Shown: piece by piece, positions 11,500 to 25,269 of the stretch | Numbering within the stretch: the stretch's first letter is position 1 | Layout: each line of letters starts with the position of its first letter | Assembly: GCA_019055375.1 (NCBI GenBank) | Contig: JAHQIW010000028.1 | Span: 1 to 64,000, forward strand | Length of the DNA: 64,000 nucleotides | From: Parelaphostrongylus tenuis | Taxonomy: Eukaryota > Nematoda > Chromadorea > Rhabditida > Metastrongylidae | Direction: 5' to 3' | Notes under the pieces: model-generated | Databases searched by the model: none | Told to the model about the DNA's origin: nothing | The model's input: only the letters and a program-made list of their open reading frames with translations | Position numbers and translations under genes: made by a program

Positions 11500-12145
11500 T
11501 ACTATGCGGATCGCAATACCTCTAGCATACGCTTCCTTGTTCGTCTTCTTCTTCAAAGACGAAGGAAACTGGGTCAAGCAGATCACCTTGCAATCTTGAG
11601 AATGGTCTTCCTGTGTTTTTCTTTCTATGGGGCTTTCAATGTTAACCACCAGAGGGTTGGGAGGGTGGTGGGATCAACGCCGCTCAGCGTCGTGACGGGC
11701 ATCACAACCAACGGGCCGCACCTTCCCCTCTTCCTCCTTAATTCTGTCACATTTAACAAAATGGTAAATAAATGTTTTCAGTGTCGTGCCACCATTCAGC
11801 GCATCAGGCTGGACCGGGTACTCAATAGTATCGTGGAGACGTTTCTACACATGAGGCCTGGTTCGTTTTTGAAAACTACTTCGTCTTAGGCAATTAAAAA
11901 CATTTTACTAATCCATCTTCACAAAGTGGGTTCTCACTGTACGGATCCCAGTACTTCTAGCATTTAATTTGTTATTTTTTCGTCTTATTCTTGATTGTCG
12001 TAAACACTAGTTGAGCACCTCTGCTTGCAATCTCGATGATAGCGTGGCTGAGGCGTGCCAAAAGGCGCTCGTTGCCGACTGCCGGACAGTGTCGAAAAGA
12101 GATGCGGCCTCGCGCGCGCCGCGACAAACATCATAATCACCAGTA
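11500..12145 (+). repeat. Dispersed repeat D, two copies
   Basis: Copies at about 11500-11725 and 11935-12140 share gatcccagtacttctagcat, cttgcaatctcgatgatagc and, in the second, gactgccggacag. The first is covered by the longest ordinary open frame of the left half (11431-11889), which is therefore probably repeat sequence. Confidence 0.5.
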
Positions 12146-12464
12146 TTGATGGAGGCTATTTTTTTCTGAATCGATGTGTGTACGCATGTTAGTCAGCACA
12201 AGCTTGTGGCTAACTTTATTTGTAAAGTGCTACTAATTGTATGCACTTGAATAAATAGCGAGGATCTCTAAAAAATCAAAAGGCACTCCTGGCGCGGTTA
12301 TAATCGCAGCAAAAGTCTGCGACGGCACTACCATGCTCAACACATATTAATTAAACAGACTGACACTCTTTAGAGAATTTCTTCGACAAGTATGTTGCAT
12401 ACACTACATGATCAGCAAACTAGAGCCTCCATAAAGTTTACTGATTTGCTTATTGTGATAATTT

Positions 12465-12670
12465 TTGTGTGACCTCAACACGTTCAGAGTTACGCCGCAG
12501 TTGGGAGGAGATTGCGCTGATCGAAGAAGCACTAGAACGAAATCTCGAAGAATATTAGCGTCTCTTCTGGGATCAGTCAGCAACCAGTGTATCCCGAATT
12601 CACTTCAATGGCGCCATCCACACGAGCGACTTCGTAGCGTTCACTACTTTAGCTAAGAATGATGTCAATA
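12465..12670 (+). pseudogene. Coding-like fragment with an internal stop
   Basis: The frame SELRRSWEEIALIEEALERN followed by TAG and then RLFWDQSATSVSRIHFNGAI HTSDFVAF is protein-like before and after the stop. Origin not recognised; probably a mobile-element remnant. Confidence 0.25.
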
Positions 12671-13429
12671 TCCTTTTTCTTTGCTCTCTTGACATTATTT
12701 TACAATTTTAAATCATGTAGATAATAAAACAAACTAATAAATCAAATAAAGGCATTACAGTTAACAACAGTCACTAACCGAAAATCCTAATCCTTCTCGA
12801 CAATGCTCAATACATGCTTATCAACAAAGCGGAGTGCTGTACAAAACATGCCCATTGTTGTTTACCTAACTACTTCGTCCGTGTCGTACAGCTTTTTTTG
12901 AGGCCTTTTATGAAAGCTCCAACAAAGTTTTATATGTAAGCAATGTGATCGATATTGTGATATTCTTGCATTGGTTTGTATTAGATCAAATCGCGGAGTT
13001 TCGAATCAAGAGCGCTTTCTTACACACTGTTCCCAAGAGTTTGGGGAACTGGTTGGCAGCAGATTTTGATTCTACCTATTTTCAATCACCTGGATCCAAT
13101 ATACAGTTTGCGGGATATACTCATTGTCATTAAATTGATAAAGTTGGATTTTATGATAATATGCTTTGAGACTTTGTGAGGTCTGATATGGCACCTATGC
13201 AGAACCATACAGTGCTGTTCGGAATTTTCATGCTTAGAGGTGCTACGATGCTTTTCGATTATGCAGATCCTTTGGCTGGAAGATATCCCTATATATAAAG
13301 CCTAGACGCCGAATAACAAATTATCGCCATTCAGGCTATAAAATCCCCCGACATTATAGTGACTAACGATCGAACTCGTGACTAGTAAAGTGAATCATAC
13401 CTCTTCTTTCGACTTTTCGACAAAACCGA

Positions 13430-13660
13430 AAGAAACTGCTGATGAGCAAAAGGCGAAACAGGCCTGTCTAGTACCGTATAAGAGAGATACCAGACCTCAT
13501 GAATGATCAGAACATGTTATCAAATTATCGGATTATTATTGTTTTTTTTTGAGCTAGGTCTATTAAAGCAGTCAAATCAAGAGATAAAGCCAGAGTTTTA
13601 TCATCACCATTGCTCCCTTATTTTCCGTGAGACACACTGTGAATGAAATTATATACACGA
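13430..13660 (+). repeat. Relative of the right half of the 22.5 kb foldback region
   Basis: The text caaattatcggattattatt, gagctaggtctattaaagca and tcaaatcaagagataaagcc follows that at 22660-22720 (gtcagattattattgttcaa, ctagatctataaaaaagcgg). The arm itself (ggcgaaacaggcctg) is recognisable at 13452. Confidence 0.45.
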
Positions 13661-14639
13661 ATAAATTTTATTCTAATTGACTTCATAATGGAGCGCGATA
13701 AGCTGAACGGTTCAAAGTTTTCTTACAACTAAGGATTCATTACTTAGCACATTTCATAAAAGAAAATTATAAGAAGTCGCACAGTGATCTCAGATTGCTT
13801 ATAAAAAAGATTACAAAATAAAAAAGAAGCAAAATGGTTGTTACTACGCGCAGTGGCCTTCTCAAGACCATTGACTTCAGAGTCTCTATACTCACGTGGC
13901 ATCTAAGTGATCAACTGCTATGAATTAGAAGATACAACAGAATGATTGTTCATTTCGATACATGTTACATGTTACCATTGCACCTTACACTTAGCCTGTC
14001 TCTGAACACTTTTATTAGAATCTGTCTCAGCATGCTTCACTTTCGATAAAGTAACTGTAAAAGGTTATCTGTCGATATCCAATCTAGAGACGTTCATCGA
14101 GTACACTGAATAGCTGAGAATACTCCAAGAACTTCGTAAATGTCAAATTCATCAAAGTTGTCTCAGTTATTGAGGTAAAATCTTTGTTAATTGCTCAGCC
14201 GATTTGAGTGCGTGCAACGTCTCTTCAGCGATGTATTTTGAAAATCATTCAATTATTTATGCGCTGTAATACTCGGAAATTAATTGGAATTGATGTATCT
14301 CTTACAAGACACATCGATGCTATCGTCAGTATGCTTATACTGCTGAGTGTATGAGTCACTGACAAGAACATCTTTCTGCGTATATCGAAGGTCTCGGACG
14401 AGGCACAGCCACTTGAGAAGCAGAGTTACAACGGATTTCACTGCGTAGACTACAACGAAACGGATCACTGGTTGTTAAAGTTTATCGGAAATGCTATCTA
14501 CTGCTTGCCCCCTTTAGCGAGTATAAGAAAGTACAGAGTTGACACAAACGGAATCCCGTGAATGCCCGCCAACGACAATGCGTATATCATATCATATGCC
14601 AAGCGAGCACCAGCTGACTGCTATTGAAACTGCATCTTT

Positions 14640-14775
14640 TTATCAACACCCTCTCCACTACACTCATGGAAAAGGGCTTACAATGAGGCGCTATATCGTT
14701 AAATCGTCAATGCTGTTTACTGCCGCTCTGCAGTGGATAGTGAAGATGTGCAACGCATGTGCAATACAATTTTAT
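14640..14775 (+). mobile_element. RTE reverse-transcriptase fragment
   Basis: The frame HPLHYTHGKGLTMRRYIVK then LFTAALQWIVKM is a degraded copy of the RTE palm segment (HRPL.IPIGKGVRQGD.ISPKLFTAALQWIMK in intact elements). Only about 40 codons remain. Satellite-like repeat follows at once. Confidence 0.6.
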
Positions 14776-14854
14776 TTCAACTGCTAGAGGGTTACAATGA
14801 GGCTTCTAAAAAACAAGTGCATTTTTGAACTTTCCGAAATTTACGGTATTTAAT

Positions 14855-15090
14855 GGACAATCATAGTTTTGCAAAAAAGCTTTGTCCAGCAAAAGATAAG
14901 CGCGATAAAACGTGTAAGGTGAGCGACGTTTATGAAACACATTCTTATTTTGGATACTGCAGCCTTTTAAAAAAAGCCTTCTCCAAAAAATATATTTTAA
15001 AGTTTTACGACTTAAGATTTCAAGTAATTGTTGACAGTCCGATGGAAATCTCATGTCCGGTGAGAAATTCTTTCTAAAAAAATGCATCCC
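14855..15090 (+). repeat. Satellite-like dispersed repeat, plus copy
   Basis: The key text caaaaaagctttgtccagca with ggatactgcagccttttaaa and aaagccttctccaaaaaata belongs to the monomer. The long minus-strand frame that covers it is therefore not a gene. Confidence 0.5.
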
Positions 15091-15099
15091 CATTAACGA

Positions 15100-18000
15100 G
15101 AAAGAACCAACAATGAATTGAGCTACCAAGTGAATTTCTAGAATCAATAACTTCGTCGAATCAAGATTTTAGATAAAATAACGAGCTTCAGGCGTTCGAA
15201 TATCAGATATTATACAGATTTGGGAAAAAATTGTTGAAAACGTTCTGCGAGTGGTGCTCGAAATCATCGGTATTGTTGAAATGACCAAGTCTTCGCCTTG
15301 AGAATAGTCTATGGAAATGCAATTAGTCAAAGTGGTAAGCAAAGCGTTTTGATTTTGTCAGTTTATCTGTTACATTTTTGGACGCTCTGTACTCAGAGTA
15401 TCCTTTTAAATGCATATATGCCGCTACCATCATAAGTTAATGTCTCGTAATTATCTCTACCTTTGGCTACACTTCAACTTTTATTGCTCCAACTAATTAC
15501 TTTATTTTCGAAATGATATTTAATACAAAACAGCAAAAAATCAATCTTTCAATAACACATTCAGCTTCAAAATGCGTAATTCATTGGCTTACTCGTAATC
15601 CTTACCTCATTCTGCTGTAGATGATGTATGCGGGAGAGCTAGTGAAGAATGCTTATTAATGAGACCTATAGCGACACACGCATAATCTATCTATGGTACT
15701 GTTGTATTTTTAAGCGAAAAAGCAGGAGTCATTAGCTGTGCCACGGAATTAGGAAGTTACATTCTGGAATGCAGTCAGGTTTAAGCTCCAGAAAATGACA
15801 AATGTTACTAGGGACATTTTTATACCCGAAGGGCCGCGAATGTGGCTCTCACGAATCTGGGAAGTTCTCTGCTATTCGGTTGCTCTATTCGATTTAGTAA
15901 CTATCAGTGTGAATGTGATCTTGTGATATCGTTATAATTGTGAATCCGCCTTTCACTCTTGTCGTATGTCACTCAGCACCCTTGTATATGTAGCTACGAC
16001 ATCATAACATTACGATGAGCAATGAAATAGAAGATTCTAATAGTTTACATTCATCCAAATGTTGTGTCATATCCACCTTGTTGTGTGCTGGTATGGAGAA
16101 AAAAGTGAGGTAGTGAGAATAATTTTAGCGACTAAGCGTTCGAGTGAAAAGTGAAAGTGGAAAACGACATGGAAGCAGCAGTGCATAAAAGGCGAGAAGA
16201 AATGTGCATGAGTGGGAGTCGATAAGTGAGGGACTTGTTTTATGATTAATGGAAAAACAGATTTGGTACAGGTCATTGTCAAGGAAGCGATAAGTAATAG
16301 AGGACAACGAAATTCGTCAGAGATATTTCCAATAAAAAAGTTTGTTTTCCAAAGCATTTGAAGTTAACGTTCAAACCATAAAAAGATGAATATTATCTTC
16401 ATTGCATGTTATTGACAGTAGATAACATCAGGGAAGGGCAGACCGAAAGGTTTTGGGGAAATTCAAGAAAAATACTGTCTATTGCTAAATATGAGGGGAT
16501 GGGCAGAAAAGTGATGTTGACGCTTCATAACTCCGTATCCATTTTGAACCTTATTTCTTATTTGTAATCAGGCTATGCAAAATTATATAGATTGCCTATT
16601 ACGCACTATGTATATGATATGTATGATATATTAGCAGAGTAATATATCTTGCATATTGACACAAGTGTGGTACATCCTTACGAGGAAAGAGCAGGTGGAT
16701 ATTTTCGCAAGATTCTCAAAACTGATGCAGAACTTCACAAATCCGAGTGTCGAGCCCACTTACAATATCTGTGATATTACTGGTTACGATGTGATTAGCT
16801 CTTGGTGACGACATTGAACACCTGAACAAATTGCATAAACAAACCTGAAGCTGACGATTACTGCGAAGATCAGATTCAGGGTGTGTAGGAGCGAATATTC
16901 ATTGAAAGAGGATGAAAGTAAGACATAATCTTCATCTTTACCTAGTGCAATTTATAATGTAAACGATAAAGCGACAGCTTTAACTTATTTTGCAACAAAA
17001 ACGTGAGAATATTTTACATACTTCTCTCAGTGGTCCGTAACTGTCACGATATCGTACATATTACACACGAGAACTTCGGGGACATAGGCGTTACCCATTT
17101 GTTCAGAAAGTCGAGATCAAAAGAAGCCTTTGTGATACGCATTTCATATATTTGCAATCGCACATACTTTTGCACCAGTCCAAGAGACGTGATACATAAT
17201 ACAATAAAATAATTTTTAGAATTACCACGAAATCTCTCTCTCCTGTATGACGTGGTCCCATTCGAATCATCAATCCCAAGCCCTTTATTTCTCATTTATG
17301 GTTTTGTTGGATGTAGAGCTAACACAGCCTAAGATCTCTTTCATTCAGTGATCGTGACATTTCTGATTATAATGAGTAAGCGTCACTTTGCTGAGATTGG
17401 AAAAATGACCTAAGTGGAGCTCAGGGAAGTGGTTTTCAACTCAACTTAGAATCTACCTTAATTACTCAGAGTGTGACACCAACATATAGCGCAATAGGTT
17501 TTTCGATTTCATTCAAGCGAGGTCACTCGGCGAATGCTGGTTATTCTGAATTTCCAGCATGGCGACTGTTCTACCGGAAGCGAAAACCGTGGTGATCATT
17601 TGTCAACGAGAATCTTTGAAAAGAGGTAGCTTTGAAAACGGTCGCCATAACTCATTATTACCGAGGACACGCTTCACTACTATCTAAATGATAATAGGCC
17701 ATCCGTCACAAGGAAAATTTATCACAGCGAGGAAATGCTGACTTTCTAATATTTCTAGATTTTTTGCAAAATATTTAACCGTTCTAGCAAACCTTTGAGC
17801 AAAATTTTGACGCAAGCAACTAGTTAAAATAGTTCCATATCAGAATACGGAAGACCCCAAAGCGTTGACCACGAAATTCGATTTCGTAGAATATTCTGCA
17901 TAATGTTAAAGATTGATGAAAGCTCGCACTACTTGAGCGATATCCTATGATCTTTTCTAATCATGGTAAAAATTAGGTCAGTCTTTGAGCATTGGAAAGC

Positions 18001-18170
18001 TTCACTTTTCAAGGTGCCATTCTGTGATGGCTCCATGATATTTTTAGAGCGACGTATATGGTCTTCAGTAAAAAATTCTTAAACCATCCACTCTTAATCA
18101 ATGCCACAGTTTCGATTGCTGCAAATGCCACAAATTTCAATTCGATTCCAATCTAATTCTGCTAGATACC
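15100..18170. other. No gene seen
   Basis: Short random frames on both strands, no splice-bounded exon and no transposon motif recognised. The 96-codon minus frame at 16067-16357 has no protein-like pattern. Confidence 0.5.
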
Positions 18171-18171
18171 A

Positions 18172-18302
18172 TTGCTTTTGGTTCAAGGATGTTTGATTGT
18201 TTCATTTTTCCCGATTTTGGACTGGATTGTGGAACAAATTCGGCATCAATCGTCCGTCATCGTCATTGGAGTTTCCCTTTTTCAGTGTGCTTATTCAGGT
18301 AA
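18172..18302 (+). other. Hydrophobic coding-like exon, perhaps tetraspanin-like
   Basis: The open frame reads GCLIVSFFPILDWIVEQIRH followed by a hydrophobic stretch VIVIGVSLFQCAY, and ends at a GTAATT donor. The order GC, W, then a membrane helix is reminiscent of the end of a tetraspanin large loop and its last helix. No upstream tetraspanin exons (CCG motif) were found. This is a resemblance, not an identification. Confidence 0.15.
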
Positions 18303-18799
18303 TTCTCCTTTTTTCTTCCTCCTTTCTCTAGCTTTGTCAACAAATTCTTGTTTTCATCTGCTCTTCCCTAACTTACAAGTCATTCTCATTCCTTTCTTTT
18401 TCATTTGTTCCTTAAACTCTCCTCATTTCTGTGTTTCAAGCATTTTCAAGTAGCTTTCAAACTTTATTTAACTCATACCCTATCTCTCATCTTATCCTGA
18501 GAAGGAATGTGAGTTCAAAAAAGTCGGGCATATCGATATTGAACGGGTTGAATGAAAGTATACTTTTCTTTCCATATTTTATTCTGTCGTATGATCGAAG
18601 CACTCCCGTATCACAATGAGTGAATATTGCACTGAGATTGTGAATTCTATGGGATTCCCTCGGTGTTATGAGGATGGCCTAATAACACTAACGATACTGA
18701 TTATTCTTCATTAAAGACTGGTCGAAACATGCATCACTCTGGCTTACAGTTGTCCGAAATAGCACACCTTTTTATACTTTAGACCTTTATTTGATCCGT

Positions 18800-19045
18800 C
18801 ATCACCGTTTCTTTCACTGTCGGATCCCAGCACTTCTAACATTCAATTCGTTCTTCGTCTCCTTAAACGACGTAGAATACTTGTTTGGCAGGTCTCCTTA
18901 CAATCTCGAGAATAGCCTTGCTGTGGCGTTTCATATTACGTTGTTGTTGACTGCCGGAGAGAGTTAGGGGGCGGGGTGAAGTCGGCTCCACGTGCGCCTC
19001 GACCAGCATCACAGCCACTCAGAGACGGAGCCCTGAAATAGCGCA
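18800..19045 (+). repeat. Dispersed repeat D, copy
   Basis: The text cggatcccagcacttctaac, attcaattcgttcttcgtct, caatctcgagaatagccttg and gactgccggagagag matches the copies at 11935 and 54970. Confidence 0.6.
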
Positions 19046-19550
19046 CCACAGCTGTTAATTTGGTTCTCAGAGAAAGTAAGAAGATGATAATTCTTATGCA
19101 GCATATTAAATGTGTTATAGGTAAAATAATTTTCCGGTATCAAAAGGATATTCCTATGCAGCTAAAATCTGAAGAAACTAGTGATGTTCAGCACCAACAG
19201 AGCACCGACATGTCGCTTTTGTTTGAAATCAACATAAATTCCACGAAATCGGGGCGTAACACCAGTTTCACTTCTTATACTAGATAGTTTCACCAGTTTC
19301 ACTTCTTGTTTCACTGTTAGAATGACCCGTACATCATGCTTCTGATTTCTGTGATCACGTCCGTAGCGGGAAACTCGCAGATCGTCACTTGAGCTGTTCT
19401 AAATTCAGGCGGCCTGGAATGGTCTTGGGATTATAGCAGCCTCTCCAGGGTGGCATCACGCAGCATTGCTACTGAACAGGATGGAGGGAAGGGTGGTTTC
19501 TCTGTAATAAAGATCCCTGGAAATATTTTAGATATTGTTTGTAAGCCATT

Positions 19551-19856
19551 AGCGCGTGTGGCTTAGCGATTAGAGTTCTTCTGCGACACATAGGTGATTA
19601 GTCAATCGATGGCCTATGGTTCGATTCCGCACTGAAAAATCACCAAACCTTCCATCTCTTCGCAGTTGGTCGAATTGGTGCCAGTGAAGCGATAGAGATC
19701 CCTGACTTAATATATCAGTAGATCACCGCGAGTCATGCAAGAGCTAGATATGCATTTTATCACCCTAAAAGATGTCAGATGAAGACGAATGCTTGATGGG
19801 TCGCGTAGAGGTCGATCAGCACCTAGGCTTTATTCTCTAACTTTTTGTGAATAAAA
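19551..19856 (+). repeat. tRNA-derived SINE, family A, copy 1
   Basis: The head is agcgcgtgtggcttagcgat; box-B-like ggttcgattccgc follows about 60 bp on. The body carries cgcgagtcatgcaagagc, and the tail gatcagcacctaggctttat. Diverged from the copy at 37479 but collinear throughout. Intergenic. Confidence 0.65.
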
Positions 19857-20689
19857 GCTTGAACTTTCGGCGTTTGTCGATTCTTGACGAATGTGCCATG
19901 TATTCACTCCATTCGCCCAAGCGCAAAGGTGACTGAACGTTTGTTTGGTCCTGTTGTCCTAGAAGAGTCTGCCGCCCGTTAACGGATCTCATGCAGCTTA
20001 TGAATGAAGGATGGAGTGAACTCGGTGAGCTATGGGCATAGGATCGAGGTGTGTAATCGACTTATTATGTATTGCAAAAACACCTCTAACCATCGAGCAA
20101 CACTGATCCACTAGACACGGACATAGAACAACAAAGTCTTTGAATCTTTAGTTGGTCAAGTGTATTAATACTTATTAGTATAATGAAACGTGATAATATC
20201 CCTTTGCGGACGATAAGGGTCAATATAACCCTCAGCTGGGCGCGCCGCGGGCTACGAAGAGTGGTGCGTGTTCCACTACAAATTCGGGTTGATAAGGCTC
20301 TCAGAGGAGCATTGTCTTTCAACAAACGGTAAAATATTACTGATAAGGGTTCTGTATGAAAGACGTTACCAAGAGTAACGCTGATGCTTCCCAAAATCTT
20401 GCGTTTTCAAAGAGAAAAACCACATTCTTGCTAGAAAAAAGTATATTTCCAACTGTTATTGAACAATTTCTTTTATCTTCATGATGTTTCTGTGGTCAAT
20501 CAATAGCTTGAGAAATTTTGATTCTAATACTGAGTGCTGTTTTGAAATATTCCACAGTAGGTGTTAATAATAGATAAGGTTACGTTTCGCAGTCTCCATC
20601 CAATTTTTGTAATTCATAGAGGATTTCTTGGCCTTAAATATTTAGATTTCAATTCTTACATACTTTTTTGCTAGACAAATCTAAACCAT

Positions 20690-21790
20690 TATTTTAAAAA
20701 CTTTTATGATAGTATTTCTGGAAAGAATAACGCCAAACTATCTTGCAAATCCTTACTTTTGAAAACAATTTCTGTCACATGGAATCGCATCATGAGGATT
20801 ACGCACGTGGGCCCTAAGCTTTTTCTAAAAGAAAATCTATTCCACTAGATTATCAGTATTCAATCGATAGCTGAAATCAAGTAACGTTGAACAGTACATT
20901 CTGTTTCTCAATAGGCATGTTTTTGTGCCGCAACAGTCGAAATTAAATTTTGTTTCACATTTGAGGATTTCTAACCGGATAACGTTTACTATGAACAGTT
21001 AATAACCAATCAATAGTGCTAATCTCAGTAACTACGAAGACAAAGTTTATTTTTGAGAAGGATTTCTTAGAGAGCTGTAACATTCAAAAGAATGTTGGTT
21101 TTCGCACTCCTAGGGTGGGGCTTCGCGACATTGACCCCCAAATCACCGTGGCTTTAGCAACATATCAACTAATTGCAAATCGTAATCCTCTTTTGACACA
21201 TAAAGCACAATAAGAAGTTAATTTCAAACCAAAATTTCTGCGGAAATAGCCGAGATATAAGCTATTGAAAAGTTATCAAAAGTCTGGCGAAAAAACTTTG
21301 TTGGGTGGGAAATACTCAAGTGTGAAAGGTATTTTTGATTTCAGGGTTAGAGGGTACGGAGAAAGCCGTTTAAAAATAGAGCATGCGATCAAAATTTTCG
21401 AGACTTGAGCTATCAAGTGGCTTTGATAATACTGAAAAAATCGGAGACGGCTTCTTCCCAAGAGGTCAAAACAGGATGCTTCCATAGAAATTTATCCAAA
21501 TTTGCTAAATCTAATCTTCTTTTGACTGTCACAGCACTCCGAAAAGTCCTATCCAAAAAAACAACTACATCTTGAAATTGCTAAGATTCGCCCTATCTTA
21601 TGATTAATAACTGCTTATGTAAAAACCCTTATCCGGCGAGAAATACTTGAATGTGAAGCAAAATATTCTATCGAGTGATAAAGCGAAAAAATTGGGCCAT
21701 TCAAAGAATAACGCACGTCGTATAGATTTACTTGATTCTAGGTATCGAATAATTTTTAGAACATTTTGCAAAAATTAAAAATATATTCTT
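20690..21790. repeat. Satellite-like dispersed repeat, longest block
   Basis: Minus-type keys at 20855 (cagtattcaatcgatagctg) and 21005 (aaccaatcaatagtgctaat) are followed by plus-type keys at 21251 (cgagatataagctattgaaa), 21401 (agacttgagctatcaagtgg) and 21583 (aagattcgccctatcttatg). The spacing of the plus keys is about 150 and 183 bp. Confidence 0.6.
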
Positions 21791-22469
21791 ACCACTGGAC
21801 TCAAAGAGAGTGGAAGTAACGAAAAGAAATCGCTGCACCTTCATCTCTTCTTCGCATACCGCAACTATGATTAAAAAATTGGAAAGAAATTAGCGTTAGT
21901 CTGAGAAGTGAGAATCTAAAGTGCGTTGTTAGCGACAAGTTTCGATGAAGTGGGATCGCATGCAATAAGCAACACTATCTTTGAGGAACTATTATTCTTT
22001 TGCAATTTTCAGGTAGTATGATGAATTTTAGCAATCAAATATATAAAAACTGATAGAAAAGGAACAAGTTTGACTTAATTGTAGATAACTAGCAATAAAA
22101 TATCGTAGAAATGTTCGATATATGTTCTAAATATAGCTTCCTCGTAAATATTTGGTTTTTCTCTTCCATGGTGTGGCTTAAAAATGGAGCAATTATGTTG
22201 TTTCTAAAATAAACTGATTGTGGTCTGTTCCATCATATTCGACCATTCATTGACACAAAAACCTTATTTATTGATGAAAAAGTATAGAATTCATTACTAA
22301 AGACCACATTAGCCTTTGAGCAGGCGCCGGCAACCTCTTTTCATGAGCCGTCCGAGGAGCTCGCCAGCCGAAAATGGCGCCATACGCAAAGGGATATGCA
22401 CAATTAAAAGATGCTTGGCTTGCGAATGAAAGTGTACGAGAAAGTGAAAAATGATTCTGAGAGAGTGCA

Positions 22470-22660
22470 AAATGTTTTGAGTTATGATCTAAGTGCTATG
22501 CAGGCGCCTGTTTCGTCCTATTGGGAATTCTTTCATAGAGGAGTATAGCCTCAAAGGATCGGCTGAACCGAAGACGCTGTTACTGATGATTCCCGGTAGG
22601 ACAAAACAGGGGCCCGTATAACACTTAGACCATGGCTCAAAACATATTATATCCTTGTCA
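22470..22660. repeat. Foldback repeat
   Basis: The left arm (aaatgttttgagttatgatc, aagtgctatgcaggcgcctg, tttcgtcctattgggaattc) is repeated inverted on the right (gattcccggtaggacaaaac, gtataacacttagaccatgg, ctcaaaacat). The arms are about 58 bp with a loop of about 50 bp. Confidence 0.7.
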
Positions 22661-23797
22661 GATTATTATTGTTCAAACTAGATCTATAAAAAAGCGGTCA
22701 AATGAATGAATTCTGAGAGAGTTTGTCCGGATGGGAGAACAGCTCTGACTATTTTGCAATATGGTAATTAAGCTCGCCTTGTTCTGTGAGCCAACCTTGC
22801 GATATGATGCTTGGAGTAGCTAATAGGAAATCGAGCTTAAAAATTTACTGGGCTCATAGACACGCTGTCGTCTGTTCCAACCACACACTCACATTTGTCC
22901 AATTTTTTCAGTATAAATATATTTGATGGCACATCAGCTACATATTATAATAGAAACGTCTATTTTCGTGTAGTATGAGGTCCCCTCCCTCAAAATTGCA
23001 GGTTTCCACGACTCGCAAGATTACAAATTCCTACAACTTAAAGTTGATGAGGTTTTTTCAAAGATGTCGCGGCTGTACGACTACTTGCTACGCAGTTTAA
23101 GAACAAGTTTGCCGTTATTGTGCGGTAAATGGAGCGTGGTAATCCAGCCCACCTTCTTCAGTGATGTTTTGGTTAACTTTGTCAGGAGTTAACGGTTACA
23201 ACGACAATTACTCCTCCTAACAACAACGTATCGTAGGGCGGGTTCTATCAAGCTGTTTGAAAATCAGTGCAAGATTTGCTGCTTTATTCTTTCTTATGTG
23301 TTAACTATAACTATTTTCTAATGCCGCATTATTATGCTTTATGAAGTGCTTAGTTCTTTGGCAACTTAAATCACATATCATGTCGATTTTCTCAGATTTC
23401 TCAGTAGGAGAAACTATCGGCACGTCAGGCGCTGGTTTACAAAAGTCCATATTAGCAGCCCAGCCCCGTTTCTACCCCACAAGCAAAAGCTAACTTATTA
23501 CGCTTCATTTAAAATATTTGAAATACATTGATAATCATTCTCTACACTCAACGCAGCAGAACTAAGAGCTGTTGAAGCCTCAGCCACATTTTATTTAGTT
23601 TTGGGCCGCTAGACAATATCGTAATAATAATTCTGAATAGTCACTTTTACAGCTTATCCTTGATCTCCTTGCCGTTAATTAGTCAAATGTTCAGAAAATT
23701 CTACTACCTAATTAGGCTCCTATGAACAATTACTACGGCAGGCAGATTGAATGATAAATGGCAGTGTCGAGGAGCTCTCTTCGTATTTTGACAGATA

Positions 23798-25020
23798 ATG
23801 CGTGAAGAGCTAGTCATTCTGAACAGGATTGACCAAGTAGGGCTTCGAAATGTGTTCAGTGCAATAGACGGCTTCCACAGGATAACAAGACTCAGTGAAG
23901 TGTTGCGAGTCTACAAGAGGTATCTCTACCTCGCCCTCATTATTCTGACGCTGGCCCTCGGCTGCTACAAAAGTAAACATAGAAGCTCTGAACAGCCTGA
24001 GCATTCTTCTTTAATAAATAAAAATTCTCCGTGAGCCACATAAATATTTCACGGTAGAAATATCATCATTCTACAACGACATTACAATCGACGTAAACAG
24101 AGCGGTTAGGAGAGGCCATACAATCTCGCCAAAATTGTTTACCACGATCGTTCACAACGTCTTGCCAACATTCAATGGAACAACATGGGAATGAAAATCG
24201 ATGGGCAACAATTACACCATTTTGCATTATTGGTGAGATCGTTCTTTTGTCGCCAAGCGTTAACCAAGCAGAACGAATATCGGCCGATTTCTACAACGCT
24301 TCTGGGAAGATTGTTCCCAACTAACTCTGACGAAAGCAGTGTTCCTGAGGAACGGATTGGTTTTAAATGCCCCTTGACGCTCACTGGAATGAATTTCTTC
24401 GAATGCAGCAGTTACGTCTGTCTAAGATGGCAAGTCAATAAGATGAACGACCTGCTACAGGGTTAAGTGGGTGGCTTGAGGAGCGTCTAGGAGTGTCGAG
24501 AAGAAGAGAACGGGGAACGTTCAATTCCGTGCCCACCTTTTCGAATGGAGAGTTACCATTCTCTAACACATGCATCGAAAACAGATCGCTCCGTAATCAT
24601 GATGGGAAATCATTCAAGTTAACGAACGAGAAGTTGAAAAGTCGGTGCTAGGAGTATCTCACATCTCGCAAATGAAAAAAAAATAATTAAGAGTTCTAAC
24701 CCATGTCAACGATTAAAAATCAGAGGCGCCGTTCCGCACGTCAGGCTACCGAAGATCAAGTGGGACAGACACGAAATATTTTGTAACGGCAGCCGATAGA
24801 TTAGAACCGTTGCCAACGCAATTCCTCGGGTTGTCAAACGCACAGTAGAAAACCACCATTTCAATGATTGCAGGTGTTCACAAAATTCCCTGAAGAAAAC
24901 TGCAATACTCAGCGTGATTCTAGAACGGGCAGAACCTAAAGAGCTACTCTTACACATGCGACGTACAGAAGTGGAAGGTTTAGTGGCGCACAGTGACCAC
25001 TCAAGTCACTTAACGAGCAA
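23798..25020 (+). mobile_element. Decayed RTE-type LINE, reverse transcriptase to C-terminus
   Basis: Successive frame fragments follow the order of an RTE protein. First comes ILNRIDQVGLRNVFSAIDGF HR with RLSEVLRVYKRY (start of RT). Then RRGHTISPKLFTTIVHNVL (palm), DGQQLHHF before the YADD-region remnant, and LLSPSVNQAERISADFYNAS. These are followed by SLRNHDGKSFKLTNEKLKS and, in the C-terminal tail, PRVVKRTVENHH. Many frameshifts and stops and no intact catalytic motif mean the copy is dead. It ends in the AT microsatellite. Confidence 0.75.
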
Positions 25021-25045
25021 TGAAAGGCACAACAGGTAAATCAGG

Positions 25046-25164
<119 letters not shown>

Positions 25165-25269
25165 TGGGTGTCTTATAACTTCTTCCGCGCTCATGTTCCA
25201 ATCAGTTTCTTTTTCTATTTCAAATCGATATTGCCAAAAGGCTGTGGCATGTTGAAGGAATTCTAACAG

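Noticed and set aside
11431..11889. 152-codon plus frame with hydrophobic start
   Set aside because: Largely made of a copy of dispersed repeat D, whose other copies are not open in this frame.
14806..15147. 113-codon minus frame
   Set aside because: Lies on a satellite-like monomer.
20086..20394. 102-codon minus frame
   Set aside because: No splice sites, no family resemblance and no consistent coding pattern; left unassigned.
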